Source: Clostridium sp. D43t1_170807_H7 (lineage in GTDB: Bacteria; Bacillota; Clostridia; Clostridiales; Clostridiaceae). Taken from it: DNA of 47,676 nt. A program made the translations under genes and the position numbers. Of the stretch, positions 9,495 through 18,474 are shown one piece after another (position 1 is the first letter of the stretch; every line of letters starts with the position of its first letter). The stretch is from the NCBI RefSeq assembly GCF_015555905.1, contig NZ_JADNLK010000021.1:1-47676 (forward strand). Direction: 5' to 3'. Under the pieces are notes generated by a model. The model was not told the DNA's origin. It worked only from the letters and a program-made list of their open reading frames with translations, and searched no databases.

Positions 9495-9856
9495 GTATTT
9501 CCCTCCAATATCATTGATAAAAATTTTTTCTTTAGATTAACATAGAATAGTTAAATTATTTTAGCACTGTTGATTATACAGGATTTAATATATGTTTGTA
9601 AAATATATTTATAAAAATAATAGATTTTCTTACTAAAAAAAGGTGTTAAATTTATGTAATATTACTGAGCTTTCATTCCAATTAGAAAATGAATTTAAAG
9701 ACATTAAAAATTTTTCAATTACAGAGAATTCAAAAGGCGAAATTAAAGAATTTTAAATTTATATATAATAAGGAATCCCCCATTTAATGTACTCATTACA
9801 TTAGATGAGGGATTTAATAAAGTATTTAATAAATATTTTCTAGGAAATATTCGAAA
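9495..9856. other. Intergenic region with possible gene remnant
   Basis: No complete gene is visible. On the plus strand an open stretch ends at a stop at 9754-9756. From an unsupported GTG at 9643 it would give 37 residues ending in FSITENSKGEIKEF. Its composition looks protein-like, but there is no ribosome binding site and no ATG, so it may be the tail of a lost gene or chance. A stem-loop lies at 9774-9814. Confidence 0.4.
9774..9814 (-). terminator. Probable htpG terminator
   Basis: An imperfect stem of about 17 pairs (AATCCC...TTAATGTA with TACATTA...GGGATT) and a short loop lies some 40 bases beyond the htpG stop. The T-run on the minus strand (TTCCTTATT) is weak. Confidence 0.5.
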
Positions 9857-11737
9857 TTATTTCATTAATTTACAGATGTCGTTTGTGAATTCAACAGGAT
9901 CTGATATTGATAATCCTTCTATTAACAATGCTTGATTGTATAAAAGATTAGTATATAAATTAAATTTATCTTTATCATTTTCATATGCATCCTTTAAAGC
10001 ATTGAATACTTCATGATGAACATTAATTTCTAATACCTTTTGAGCCTTTATAGCTTGATTATTTGGCATTGAATTTAATACCTTTTCCATTTCAATAGAT
10101 AAATCTCCTTCGTTTGATAAGCAAACAGGATGATTTTTTAATTTATTCGAAACTTTAACAGCACTTATTTTATCGCTTAGAATCTCTTTCATAGCATCAA
10201 ATAATGATTTATTTTCTTCATTATTCTCTTCTGTTTTATTTTCTTCATCATTACTTTCTATACCTAAATCACTACTAGATACAGATTTAAATTCTTTTTC
10301 TTTATATTTCATTAACATTTTTATAGCAAACTCATCAATATCATCTGTAAAGTATAGAATTTCATATCCTTTATCTAGTAAAAGTTCAGTTTGTGGCATT
10401 TTTTCAATTCTATCAATAGATTCACCAACAGCATAGTAAATATATTTTTGTTCTTCGCTCATTCTTGTAATATATTCATCTAATGTAACCATCTTCTTTT
10501 CCTTTGATGAATAGAACATTAATAAATCTTGAAGTACTTCCTTTTCAGCTCCAAAATTATCATATACACCAAATTTTAAAGTTCTTCCAAATGCTTTATA
10601 GAATTTTTCATAATTTTCTCTTTCATTTCTAAGCATTTTTTCAAGTTCACTTTTGATTTTATTTTTAATATTTTTAGCAATGAATCTTAATTGTCTATCA
10701 TGTTGAAGAATTTCTCTAGATATATTTAATGATAAATCTTCTGAATCAACAATTCCTTTAACAAATCCAAAATAGTCAGGAAGAAGGTCGGAGCATTTAT
10801 TCATTATCATAACTCCATTAGAATATAACTCTAATCCCTTTTCATAATCTTTTGTATAGAAATCATAAGGCATATTTTCAGGAATATATAATATTGCATT
10901 ATAGCTTACAGTTCCATCAACACTTAAATGAATATGTTTTAAAGGAGTATCAAATCCATAATGTTTTTCTTTATAAAAATTATTGTAATCTTCTTGAGTT
11001 AATTCATTTTTATTTTTTCTCCAAATTGGGACCATACTATTAACTACTTTTTCTTCTATATAGTGTTCATACTCATTTTCAGTTCCTTCTTTAAGTTTTC
11101 TTTCAGTAAGATCCATTTTGATTGGATATCTAATAAAATCTGAATATTTCTTTATTAAAGATTGAATTTTATATTCATTTAAATATTCATCAAAATTTTC
11201 ATCCTCTGTGTTAGCTTTTACATGTAATATAATATCAGTACCAACTGTATCCTTAGTAGAAGGTTCTATTGTATATCCTTCAACACCAGTAGATTCCCAT
11301 TTATATGCTTCGTCACTTCCAAAAGCTTTAGTAATTACAGTAACTTTATCAGCTATTAAGAATGAGGAATAAAAACCAACACCAAATTGTCCTATTATAT
11401 CGCAACCATCTTTAATTTCATTTTCTTTTTTGAATTGAAGAGAACCACTTTTAGCAATAACACCTAAGTTATCATCTAATTCATCCTTACTCATACCAAT
11501 TCCTGTATCAGAAATTTTTATAGTTCTATTTTCTTTATCTATAGAAACCTTAATAAAGAAATCTTCTTTATTGAAGTTTATATTATCATCACTTAAAGAC
11601 TTATAATAAATTTTATCAATAGCATCACTAGCATTAGATATAAGCTCTCTTAGAAAGATCTCTCTATGTGTGTAAATTGAATTAATCATTAAATCTAAAA
11701 GTCTTTTAGATTCAGCTTTAAATTGTTTTGTTTCCAT
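9857..11737 (-). CDS. htpG: Molecular chaperone HtpG (Hsp90)
   Basis: The 626-residue protein is a full-length bacterial Hsp90. The N-terminal GHKL ATPase shows [12 protein letters not shown] (catalytic Glu and Mg-binding Asn), DTGIGM and GQFGVGFYS. The middle domain includes the catalytic-loop sequence [15 protein letters not shown], and a C-terminal dimerisation domain follows. It folds client proteins in the cytoplasm under stress. The start is preceded by AAAGGAGAG. A perfect CIRCE element lies between the promoter and the start codon, so HrcA should repress it. No GroE or DnaK gene is in the window. It is a single-gene unit. Confidence 0.97.
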   Translation of the reverse strand: METKQFKAESKRLLDLMINSIYTHREIFLRELISNASDAIDKIYYKSLSDDNINFNKEDFFIKVSIDKENRTIKISDTGIGMSKDELDDNLGVIAKSGSLQFKKENEIKDGCDIIGQFGVGFYSSFLIADKVTVITKAFGSDEAYKWESTGVEGYTIEPSTKDTVGTDIILHVKANTEDENFDEYLNEYKIQSLIKKYSDFIRYPIKMDLTERKLKEGTENEYEHYIEEKVVNSMVPIWRKNKNELTQEDYNNFYKEKHYGFDTPLKHIHLSVDGTVSYNAILYIPENMPYDFYTKDYEKGLELYSNGVMIMNKCSDLLPDYFGFVKGIVDSEDLSLNISREILQHDRQLRFIAKNIKNKIKSELEKMLRNERENYEKFYKAFGRTLKFGVYDNFGAEKEVLQDLLMFYSSKEKKMVTLDEYITRMSEEQKYIYYAVGESIDRIEKMPQTELLLDKGYEILYFTDDIDEFAIKMLMKYKEKEFKSVSSSDLGIESNDEENKTEENNEENKSLFDAMKEILSDKISAVKVSNKLKNHPVCLSNEGDLSIEMEKVLNSMPNNQAIKAQKVLEINVHHEVFNALKDAYENDKDKFNLYTNLLYNQALLIEGLSISDPVEFTNDICKLMK

Positions 11738-11770
11738 AAAACTCTCTCCTTTTAAGTTAACATATTATTG

Positions 11771-11797
11771 TTAGCACTCTACTGCGATGAGTGCTAA
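11771..11797. promoter_or_regulatory. CIRCE operator (HrcA binding site)
   Basis: A perfect match to the CIRCE consensus: TTAGCACTC, nine bases, GAGTGCTAA. It lies just downstream of the htpG promoter and 33 bases before the start codon, the position from which HrcA blocks transcription. CIRCE is known mostly from groESL and hrcA-dnaK operons. Confidence 0.95.
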
Positions 11798-11810
11798 CTC
11801 TATATTATTT

Positions 11811-11838
11811 ATTTTACTCCTTTAAATTTTAATGTCAA
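11811..11838 (-). promoter_or_regulatory. htpG promoter
   Basis: On the minus strand TTGACA (11838-11833), 16 bases, TAAAAT (11816-11811), immediately upstream of the CIRCE element. Confidence 0.6.
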
Positions 11839-12155
11839 CATCTTGGAGGGATATTTTAGTAAAGTAGTTTTAGTGATAATGTTTTCATTGTCATTCTAGT
11901 TTGAAAAATTTATGAATATAATTAGGATATACTACTTGTAATATGGGGGAGTTATTACGAGAAGATACTGTAGAGAGAATAAAAGTTTAAATAATTATAT
12001 CAATGAAAAATTTATAGTAATTTCACTTTATCAGTAATTTCAGCACCATTAATATTTATATCTACAGCTATTTTTATTTTATTATCAATAATTTTTATTA
12101 TAGATAGCTATTCTTTTAAATAATTTAGATACTAAAGTATTAAATAGGTTTATTT

Positions 12156-12190
12156 ATAACTCTCCTTGATATTTAAATAAGGAGAGTTAT
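12156..12190 (+). terminator. Terminator facing the plus strand
   Basis: A 12-bp perfect stem ATAACTCTCCTT / AAGGAGAGTTAT with an 11-nt loop, followed on the plus strand by ATTTTTATT. The minus strand side lacks a T-run, so it is a poor terminator for the amylase gene ending at 12210 and a better one for an unknown plus-strand transcript. Confidence 0.6.
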
Positions 12191-12209
12191 ATTTTTATTA
12201 GACAGGTAA

Positions 12210-13559
12210 TTAAATTTCTTTTAATATTTTACTGCTAAAAGGTTCCATTTTTATAATCATTTTATTATTTTCATTTATATATTTATTATTTTCATCTAAC
12301 AAATTAGTAATAGTACTATTTTTAAATGGAGCATTAAGTTCAATTGATTCTTCTTTATCATCTAGATTTAATAATATTATTATCCAATTATCATTTAGGT
12401 ATCTACCAAATGCAAATTGTTTATTTTTGACAACAAATTCTTTATATATACCTAAAGTAAGTTCTTTATTATTTTTCCTTATAGTAATTAACCTTGTAAT
12501 AAAATCTTCAAGATTTTTTGATTTTTCATTATTATAGAAATCATCTATTGAAAGTTCTGGCCTTAGATTAAGATCAGTTATACTTCTATCGCCCTCTATT
12601 CCCCACTCACTACCATAATAAATTGATGGGATTCCTGGAATTGTGAATAATAAAGTGTATATATTTTTTAAATATCTTTTGTCATTTATTATAGTTGCTA
12701 TTCTATTTACATCGTGATTATCAACAAAGTTATATAATGTTAAATTTTTATATATCCCATATTCACCGAATTGTCTATTAAGTGAATAAGCTATTTCAAA
12801 ATAATTTTTATCATTATGACTTGAATATAATCCTTTATATAATTCATAATTTGTAGCAGAATGTAGCATTTCTGGTGAAACTATAGAATTATAATCGCCA
12901 TGAATCATTTCTCCCATTAGCCAAAAATCATTTTTTAATTTATTAGTTGTAAATCTTAATTCTTTAATAAAGTCTTTATCTAATAAATATGCAACATCTA
13001 ATCTTATACCATCAATATCAAATTCATTAATCCATTCTTCAACAACATGAAGTAAATAACATTTTACATCTTTATTATATAGATTTAATTTAACTAAATC
13101 ATAGTGACCTTCCCAGCCTTCATAATAAAAGCCGTCATTATAGTTACTATTGCCATTAAAGTCAATGTTAAACCAAGAAGAATACTGCGAATTTGATTTG
13201 TTATTTTTAACATCTACAAATGCCCAAAACTCTCTTCCTACATGATTAAATACACCATCGATAATAACTCTTATATTATTAGCATGGAGTTTAGAAACTA
13301 TATTTTTAAAATCACTATTTGTTCCTAAGCGCTCATCTATTTTTAGATAATCTATTGTATCATAACCATGATAGCTAGATTGAAATATAGGTCCAAAATA
13401 AATTGCATTTATGCCCATATTTTTTAAGTGATTTATCCATTTATCATCAAACTTATTAAATCCAGAAGCTGATGATATACTTTTTCTATTATTTATAACC
13501 CCACAAAAGCCTAATGGATAAATGTGATAAAATATTGCATTTTTTATTGACGTTAACAT
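12210..13559 (-). CDS. GH13 alpha-amylase family glycosidase (cytoplasmic)
   Basis: At 449 residues it is a compact GH13 enzyme. The catalytic set is visible: nucleophile Asp in DGIRLDVAY (near residue 183), acid/base Glu in GEMIHGDY (near 218) and the third Asp in FVDNHDVNR (near 280), with the earlier DGVFNHVG motif. There is no signal peptide, so it should act on internal maltodextrins, much like neopullulanase or cyclomaltodextrinase-type members but without their extra N-terminal domain. A short beta domain closes the protein. The start has AGGAGGG upstream. No maltose transporter or regulator is adjacent. Confidence 0.9.
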   Translation of the reverse strand: MLTSIKNAIFYHIYPLGFCGVINNRKSISSASGFNKFDDKWINHLKNMGINAIYFGPIFQSSYHGYDTIDYLKIDERLGTNSDFKNIVSKLHANNIRVIIDGVFNHVGREFWAFVDVKNNKSNSQYSSWFNIDFNGNSNYNDGFYYEGWEGHYDLVKLNLYNKDVKCYLLHVVEEWINEFDIDGIRLDVAYLLDKDFIKELRFTTNKLKNDFWLMGEMIHGDYNSIVSPEMLHSATNYELYKGLYSSHNDKNYFEIAYSLNRQFGEYGIYKNLTLYNFVDNHDVNRIATIINDKRYLKNIYTLLFTIPGIPSIYYGSEWGIEGDRSITDLNLRPELSIDDFYNNEKSKNLEDFITRLITIRKNNKELTLGIYKEFVVKNKQFAFGRYLNDNWIIILLNLDDKEESIELNAPFKNSTITNLLDENNKYINENNKMIIKMEPFSSKILKEI

Positions 13560-13668
13560 CTAATACCCTCCTGAAACATTTACTTTTTATCATAAATACA
13601 ACTATTTACCATATAATATATAATATCGAAAAACTCATAATATTCTCCTATAAATAAAGACTTTTGGA

Positions 13669-14178
13669 TTAAAAATTATTATCTGCAGATTTTATTCCTG
13701 TAAATCCATCTCCATAGTAAACAACATTAACATAAAGCTCTAGAATTTCTTTTTTTGAGTATAATTTTTCAAGTTCAAATGCTATAAATATCTCATTTAT
13801 TTTTCTTTCTAAAGTTTGATCCATATTTAGAAATAAATTTTTTACTAACTGTTGAGTAATAGTACTTCCCCCCTCAACAATTTCTTTATTTTTTATGTTA
13901 ATAAATGTTGCACGAGCTATAGATATTAAATCAATTGCACCATGTTTATAGAAACGGTGATCTTCAATTGCAACAATTGCATCTAAAAAAATTTGGCTAA
14001 TATCTTCAGCTTGTACATAATTAGATCCAGATTGTATTTCATTAACTATATTTTGAATTTCTATATCATTAACAATAGAACGATAAATACTAGAAATTAT
14101 CAACATAAAAGTGAAAAATATTAAGAGTATGGAAGTCAATAAAAATTTTACCAATTTAAATCTACCTTTTTTTGCCAT
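13669..14178 (-). CDS. GT51 peptidoglycan transglycosylase, truncated
   Basis: After one membrane helix (about residues 10-31) the protein shows GT51 motifs in order: EDHRFYKHG (catalytic Glu), GGSTITQQLVKN, RKINEIFIAFELEK and KKEILELYVN with YYGDGFTGIKSA. GT51 enzymes polymerise lipid II into glycan strands outside the membrane. A stop codon follows at residue 170, only a few residues after that last motif, where family members continue for roughly 50 more residues within the catalytic domain. In a neighbouring frame the words FNPKSLYL resemble the expected continuation, and then a stop occurs. The gene is therefore probably a decaying remnant of a monofunctional transglycosylase or PBP. Confidence 0.75.
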   Translation of the reverse strand: MAKKGRFKLVKFLLTSILLIFFTFMLIISSIYRSIVNDIEIQNIVNEIQSGSNYVQAEDISQIFLDAIVAIEDHRFYKHGAIDLISIARATFINIKNKEIVEGGSTITQQLVKNLFLNMDQTLERKINEIFIAFELEKLYSKKEILELYVNVVYYGDGFTGIKSADNNF

Positions 14179-14400
14179 ACATATAAATTCCTTTTCTTTA
14201 ATTTAATTATAAATATATTATACAATAAAAATTAAAAGCACACTCATATAAATATATTACATTTAAATTACAATTTTGTAATATATCAAGAAGAAAAAAT
14301 ATAAATATTGTGTATAAAATATAAAAAATGGTAATAATCTTTAATGTAGATACATTTTGTGTATTAAGCTACACATACCTCTGTATAATTACCTTAAAAT

Positions 14401-14433
14401 AAATGAGCAGGTTTTAATATTACCTGCTCATTT
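14401..14433 (-). terminator. Terminator of the fab/acc operon
   Basis: A 12-bp stem AAATGAGCAGGT / ACCTGCTCATTT with a 9-nt loop, 20 bases after the accA stop. It is flanked by A/T runs on both sides. Confidence 0.75.
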
Positions 14434-14454
14434 TAATTCATTTAATTTTATTTA

Positions 14455-15246
14455 TTAAAAATCTCTATAACGTAAATATCTTTGATTTAAAAGTTCTCTT
14501 ACAGTTTTGTTTTGCAAAATTTTTATTTCATTTATTAAATTACTTTTAATTTCATTTGCAACAAAATTAATATCATTTTGAGCACCGCCATCAGGTTCCT
14601 TAATAATCTTTTCAATTATACCTTTTTCTAATAAGTCATAAGAAGTCATTCCCATTATTTCTGAAACTTCTTGAGCTTTTGATGAATCTTTTAATAATAT
14701 AGAAGCAAATCCTTCAGGTGATAAAATAGAATATATAGAATTTTCTAGCGCCCACACTCTATCACCACAAGCTAGTGCTATGGCGCCACCACTCCCTCCT
14801 TCACCTATAATTATAGAAATAATAGGTACAGTAAGTTGAGATATTTCCAACAAGTTTCTAGCAATAGCTTCTCCTTGACCACGTTCTTCAGCTTCTACAC
14901 CGCAATATGCTCCAGGAGTATTTATAAAACAAATAATTGGTCTTTTAAATTTTTCAGCTTGCTTCATTAACCTTAATGCTTTTCTGTATCCCTCAGGATA
15001 AGGTGAACCAAAATTTCTTTCCATATTCTCTTTTAAGTTTTTACCTTTTTGAATACCAACTATAGTAACTGGAATATCTTCTAATAACCCTATTCCTCCA
15101 ATGATAGATTTATCATCTCTATAGTTTCTATCTCCGTGTAATTCAAAAAAATTATTAAAAATTAGTTTTATATAATCTTCAGCATTTGGTCTTTCAACCA
15201 TTCTAGCAATTGTTAATCTATCCCATGCTTTAACCTTTTTATTCAA
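14455..15246 (-). CDS. accA: Acetyl-CoA carboxylase carboxyltransferase subunit alpha
   Basis: It forms the carboxyltransferase with AccD, moving CO2 from biotin-AccB to acetyl-CoA to make malonyl-CoA. The crotonase-like fold is shown by the [15 protein letters not shown] region, [18 protein letters not shown] and the [10 protein letters not shown] motif. I place the start at the TTG at 15246, because the AAGGAGG site lies 8 bases before it; a GTG at 15255 would overlap that site. With this start the protein begins [16 protein letters not shown] and is 263 residues. The start overlaps the end of accD by 8 bases, so the two subunits are coupled for equal synthesis. It is the last gene of the operon. 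Confidence 0.95.
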   Translation of the reverse strand: MNKKVKAWDRLTIARMVERPNAEDYIKLIFNNFFELHGDRNYRDDKSIIGGIGLLEDIPVTIVGIQKGKNLKENMERNFGSPYPEGYRKALRLMKQAEKFKRPIICFINTPGAYCGVEAEERGQGEAIARNLLEISQLTVPIISIIIGEGGSGGAIALACGDRVWALENSIYSILSPEGFASILLKDSSKAQEVSEIMGMTSYDLLEKGIIEKIIKEPDGGAQNDINFVANEIKSNLINEIKILQNKTVRELLNQRYLRYRDF

Positions 15247-16108
15247 CTGATGCACCTCCTTGAGGTTTGTGTAACTCTAATAATAGGGATAGTGTATTCT
15301 TTAATTCAGCTCTATCTACAATATTATCTACAAAGCCCTTTTCTAATAAGAATTCTGCACTTTGAAAATCATCAGGTAGCTTTTCTTTAATGGTTCCTTC
15401 AATAACCCTTCTTCCTGCAAATCCAATTAAAGCTTTTGGCTCTGCAATAATTATATCTCCTAACATTGCAAAGCTTGCAGTAACTCCACCTGTTGTAGGA
15501 TCAGTTAAAACCGTAATATAAAGTAACCCTTTTTCACTATGCTTTGCCAGTGCTGCACTAATTTTAGCCATTTGCATTAATGAAAGAATTCCCTCTTGCA
15601 TTCTTGCACCACCAGAAGCTGTAAAGATTATTATAGGAAGCTCTTCATTAATTGCTTTTTCAATAGCAAAGGTTATTTTTTCACCAACAACTGTACCCAT
15701 ACTTCCCATCATAAAGTTAGAATCCATTATACAAATAATAGATTCAGTTCCGTTTATTTTACATTTTCCAGTTACAACGGCTTCATTAATTTTAGAATTT
15801 TCTTTACTCATCTTTAATTTATTATCATAGCCAGGGAAGTTCATTGGATTTTTCGACTCTAGACATTTATTAAATTCAACAAATGTATCCTTATCACAAA
15901 TTAAATCTAATCTTTCATGTGCACCTAATCTAAAATAATAATTACAATTAGGACACATTTTATAATTTTCTTCTAAATTTTTTTTATATAAAATCTTTCC
16001 ACAATGATTACACTTTACCCATGCTCCATCAGGAACAATGGGAGTATCATTAGTATCAACAGGTGGCATATTTATTACACCATATTGTTTTTTCTTAAAA
16101 ATACCCAT
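15239..16108 (-). CDS. accD: Acetyl-CoA carboxylase carboxyltransferase subunit beta
   Basis: The 289-residue partner of AccA carries the N-terminal zinc ribbon CNHCGK...CPNCNYYF (about residues 33-58), typical of bacterial AccD, followed by the carboxyltransferase domain with [10 protein letters not shown] and [12 protein letters not shown]. Its end overlaps accA by 8 bases and accC ends 12 bases upstream. The gene lies in the usual clostridial order accB-fabZ-accC-accD-accA. Confidence 0.96.
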   Translation of the reverse strand: MGIFKKKQYGVINMPPVDTNDTPIVPDGAWVKCNHCGKILYKKNLEENYKMCPNCNYYFRLGAHERLDLICDKDTFVEFNKCLESKNPMNFPGYDNKLKMSKENSKINEAVVTGKCKINGTESIICIMDSNFMMGSMGTVVGEKITFAIEKAINEELPIIIFTASGGARMQEGILSLMQMAKISAALAKHSEKGLLYITVLTDPTTGGVTASFAMLGDIIIAEPKALIGFAGRRVIEGTIKEKLPDDFQSAEFLLEKGFVDNIVDRAELKNTLSLLLELHKPQGGASVE

Positions 16109-16120
16109 AATTTCACCAAC

Positions 16121-17464
16121 TTATAGATTATATTCTTTGCTTATAAAACTTGTATCAAAAGTTCCTAAGCGGAATATATCATTATTTAAAATATCAATTT
16201 GAAAATCTATATTGCTCTCTATTCCTTCAATAGTAAATTCATCTAGAGCCCTTAACATTTTATTGATTGCTTCTTCTCTAGTTTTTCCATGAGAAATAAC
16301 CTTTGCTATCATAGAATCATAAGTTGGTGGAATAGTATAACCATTATAAACAGCTGTATCAACCCTAATACCATTACCTCCAGGTATATTTAAAAAGCTA
16401 ATTTTGCCAGGGCAAGGAGCAAATGATTTCTTTGGATTTTCAGCATTTATTCTACACTCAATAGCATGACCTTCTATTTTTATATCATCCTGTGTAAGCT
16501 GTAATTCATTACCGTTAGCAATTTTTAATTGTTCTTTTACTATATCAACAGAAGTTATCATTTCAGTTACAGGATGTTCTACTTGAATTCTAGTATTCAT
16601 TTCCATGAAATAAAAGTCACCATGTTTATCTACTAAAAATTCAATTGTACCAGCATTAACATACTTAACTGCTTTTGCGGCTTTAATTGCTGCCTCACCC
16701 ATTTCTTTTCTTAATTCATCATTTAAGATATAAGATGGAGCTTCTTCAAGTACTTTTTGATTCCTTCTTTGGATAGTACAGTCTCTTTCACCAAGATGAA
16801 TTATATTACCAAAGGTATCACCTAAAATTTGAAATTCTATATGCCTTGGATTTTCTATGAATTTCTCCATATATACTGAATCATCACCAAAGTTATTTTT
16901 TGCTTCTGTTCTTGCAGTAAAAAATGCATTTTCTAGTTCATCTTCATTAGCAACAATTCTTATACCTTTTCCTCCTCCACCTAAGGAAGCTTTAATCATT
17001 ATTGGATATCCAATTCTTTTGGCTTCTATTTTAGCCTCTTCAATATTTTCAATAAGACCATCACTACCAGGAATAACTGGAACACCGGCATTTTTCATTA
17101 TTTCTCTTGCTACTGATTTATTTCCCATAATATTTATTGTTTCGCTACTTGGGCCAATAAACTTAATATTACATTCTTCGCACATACTTGCAAAGCTAGC
17201 TTTCTCTGATAAAAATCCAAAGCCAGGATGAATTGCGTTACAACCTGTTACTACTGCTGCACTTATTATATTACTTTCATTAAGGTAAGAATCTTTAGAT
17301 TTTGAAGTTCCAACACAAATAGCTTCATCTGCAAGTTCTGTATGCATGGCATCTTTATCAATTTCAGAATAAATAGCAACAGTTTTTAATCCAAGCTCTC
17401 TACAAGCTCTTATGATTCTTACAGCAATTTCACCTCTATTAGCTATTAAAACTTTTCTAATCAT
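16121..17464 (-). CDS. accC: Biotin carboxylase subunit of acetyl-CoA carboxylase
   Basis: This ATP-grasp enzyme of 447 residues carboxylates biotin on AccB with bicarbonate and ATP. Visible are the N-terminal KVLIANRGEIAVRIIRA, the glycine-rich ATP loop SLGGGGKGIR near residue 162, GERDCTIQRRNQK and MNTRIQVEHPVTE with active-site Arg and Glu. It has the length of stand-alone biotin carboxylase rather than of a fused acyl-CoA carboxylase. It follows fabZ by 16 bases within the operon. Confidence 0.97.
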   Translation of the reverse strand: MIRKVLIANRGEIAVRIIRACRELGLKTVAIYSEIDKDAMHTELADEAICVGTSKSKDSYLNESNIISAAVVTGCNAIHPGFGFLSEKASFASMCEECNIKFIGPSSETINIMGNKSVAREIMKNAGVPVIPGSDGLIENIEEAKIEAKRIGYPIMIKASLGGGGKGIRIVANEDELENAFFTARTEAKNNFGDDSVYMEKFIENPRHIEFQILGDTFGNIIHLGERDCTIQRRNQKVLEEAPSYILNDELRKEMGEAAIKAAKAVKYVNAGTIEFLVDKHGDFYFMEMNTRIQVEHPVTEMITSVDIVKEQLKIANGNELQLTQDDIKIEGHAIECRINAENPKKSFAPCPGKISFLNIPGGNGIRVDTAVYNGYTIPPTYDSMIAKVISHGKTREEAINKMLRALDEFTIEGIESNIDFQIDILNNDIFRLGTFDTSFISKEYNL

Positions 17465-17480
17465 AAAACACCTCTTTTTA

Positions 17481-17897
17481 TTAACCTACCATGAAGGTTA
17501 ATTCTCCTTCACAAACCTTCTTATCTTCAACATAAGCAATTCCATATCCTACACCAGCTTTGCCACGTATTTTAGTAAGTTCAACTTCCAATCTTAATGT
17601 ATCTCCTGGAACAACTTTTCTTCTAAATTTAGCATTATTTATTCCTGCAAAATATGCTATCTTACCTTTAAATTCATCTTTACTTAAAAGAGCCACAGCA
17701 CCAGCCTGTGCTAAAGACTCAATTATTAATACCCCAGGCATAACAGGTTCAGTTGGAAAATGTCCTTGAAAGTAGTATTCGTTTGCTGTAACGTTTTTTA
17801 TCGCAGTTATTTTATTTTCCTCAATTTTTATGACCTTATCTATTAAAAGAAAAGGATATCTATGAGGAATTATATCCATAATTTCCTTAATATCCAT
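17481..17897 (-). CDS. fabZ: 3-hydroxyacyl-ACP dehydratase
   Basis: FabZ removes water from 3-hydroxyacyl-ACP in each elongation cycle. The 138-residue hot-dog protein has the N-terminal [13 protein letters not shown] and the catalytic His46 and Glu60 in [16 protein letters not shown]. No FabA, FabM or FabN homologue is seen nearby, so how double bonds are introduced is not explained by this operon. The 95-base gap separating it from accB contains a large hairpin. Confidence 0.96.
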   Translation of the reverse strand: MDIKEIMDIIPHRYPFLLIDKVIKIEENKITAIKNVTANEYYFQGHFPTEPVMPGVLIIESLAQAGAVALLSKDEFKGKIAYFAGINNAKFRRKVVPGDTLRLEVELTKIRGKAGVGYGIAYVEDKKVCEGELTFMVG

Positions 17898-17916
17898 TTT
17901 AAAATCTCCTTAAATA

Positions 17917-17979
17917 ATAGATATTTTAATAAGTGGTAGTAAAAATGTTTATTAGATTTTCACCACCACTAATATCTAT
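17917..17979 (-). other. Intercistronic hairpin between accB and fabZ
   Basis: ATAGATAT at one end pairs with ATATCTAT at the other. Inside, AGTGGT pairs with ACCACT and GTGAAAA with TTTTTAC (one G-U), giving about 21 pairs with small internal loops and a 10-11 nt apical loop. There is no T-run, so it looks like an mRNA processing or stability element rather than a terminator. Confidence 0.55.
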
Positions 17980-17992
17980 ATTATATTTATTA

Positions 17993-18469
17993 TTAGGAAC
18001 GAATCTTGAATAATTCCATTCCAAATTCAACAATTTCTTCATCACTTCTTAAAGCTTCAACAATTTCTCCATCAACTTCTGATGTTATTTCATTCATTAT
18101 CTTCATAGCTTCAACTATACAAAGCACATCACCTTTTTTTACTTTAGATCCAACTTCAACATAGGGAGCTCCCCCTGGAGTTGAAGATGAATAATAAGTT
18201 CCAACTAATGGTGATTTAACTATATTTAAGTTTTCTTCTATTAATTTTTCATCTTCAACTAAAGTTTCTTCAGTTGTGGTTTTAGTTTCCTTTGTAAAGA
18301 TTGTAGAATTTTCAGAAGATGTTGTGTTAATAACATTTTCTTTAGATGAAGTATTTTCTTCGTTTTTACTAAGCTTTAATTTTATATCACTATTTTCTAA
18401 TTCAAAGACTCTTAGAGACGATGAATCTATCTCCTTAATAAGCTCTTTTATTTGGTTATAGTCTAACAT
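17993..18469 (-). CDS. accB: Biotin carboxyl carrier protein of acetyl-CoA carboxylase
   Basis: The C-terminal biotinyl domain contains VEAMKIMNE, whose Lys (about residue 123) carries biotin. The middle is a Ser/Thr/Glu-rich flexible linker (residues 30-80), as is usual for AccB. I choose the ATG at 18469 (MLDYNQIKEL) because the GGAGG site lies 8 bases upstream; an in-frame ATG at 18484 overlaps that site and the fabF stop. Length is then 158 residues. It starts 5 bases after the fabF stop codon. Confidence 0.95.
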   Translation of the reverse strand: MLDYNQIKELIKEIDSSSLRVFELENSDIKLKLSKNEENTSSKENVINTTSSENSTIFTKETKTTTEETLVEDEKLIEENLNIVKSPLVGTYYSSSTPGGAPYVEVGSKVKKGDVLCIVEAMKIMNEITSEVDGEIVEALRSDEEIVEFGMELFKIRS

Positions 18470-18474
18470 CTTAA

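Larger units (their letters stand above)
11738..12209. other. Intergenic region between amylase and htpG
   Basis: It holds the htpG promoter (11811-11838) and CIRCE operator (11771-11797) at one end, and a plus-strand terminator (12156-12190) at the other. Between about 11900 and 12150 there is no convincing ORF. Plus-strand pieces such as a 35-codon hydrophobic stretch ending near 12121 lack a start and a binding site. A small RNA or gene remnant on the plus strand is possible because the terminator faces that way. Confidence 0.5.

Noticed and set aside
9643..9756. Small plus-strand gene
   Set aside because: It starts only at a GTG with no ribosome binding site and no recognisable product; kept as a possible remnant only.
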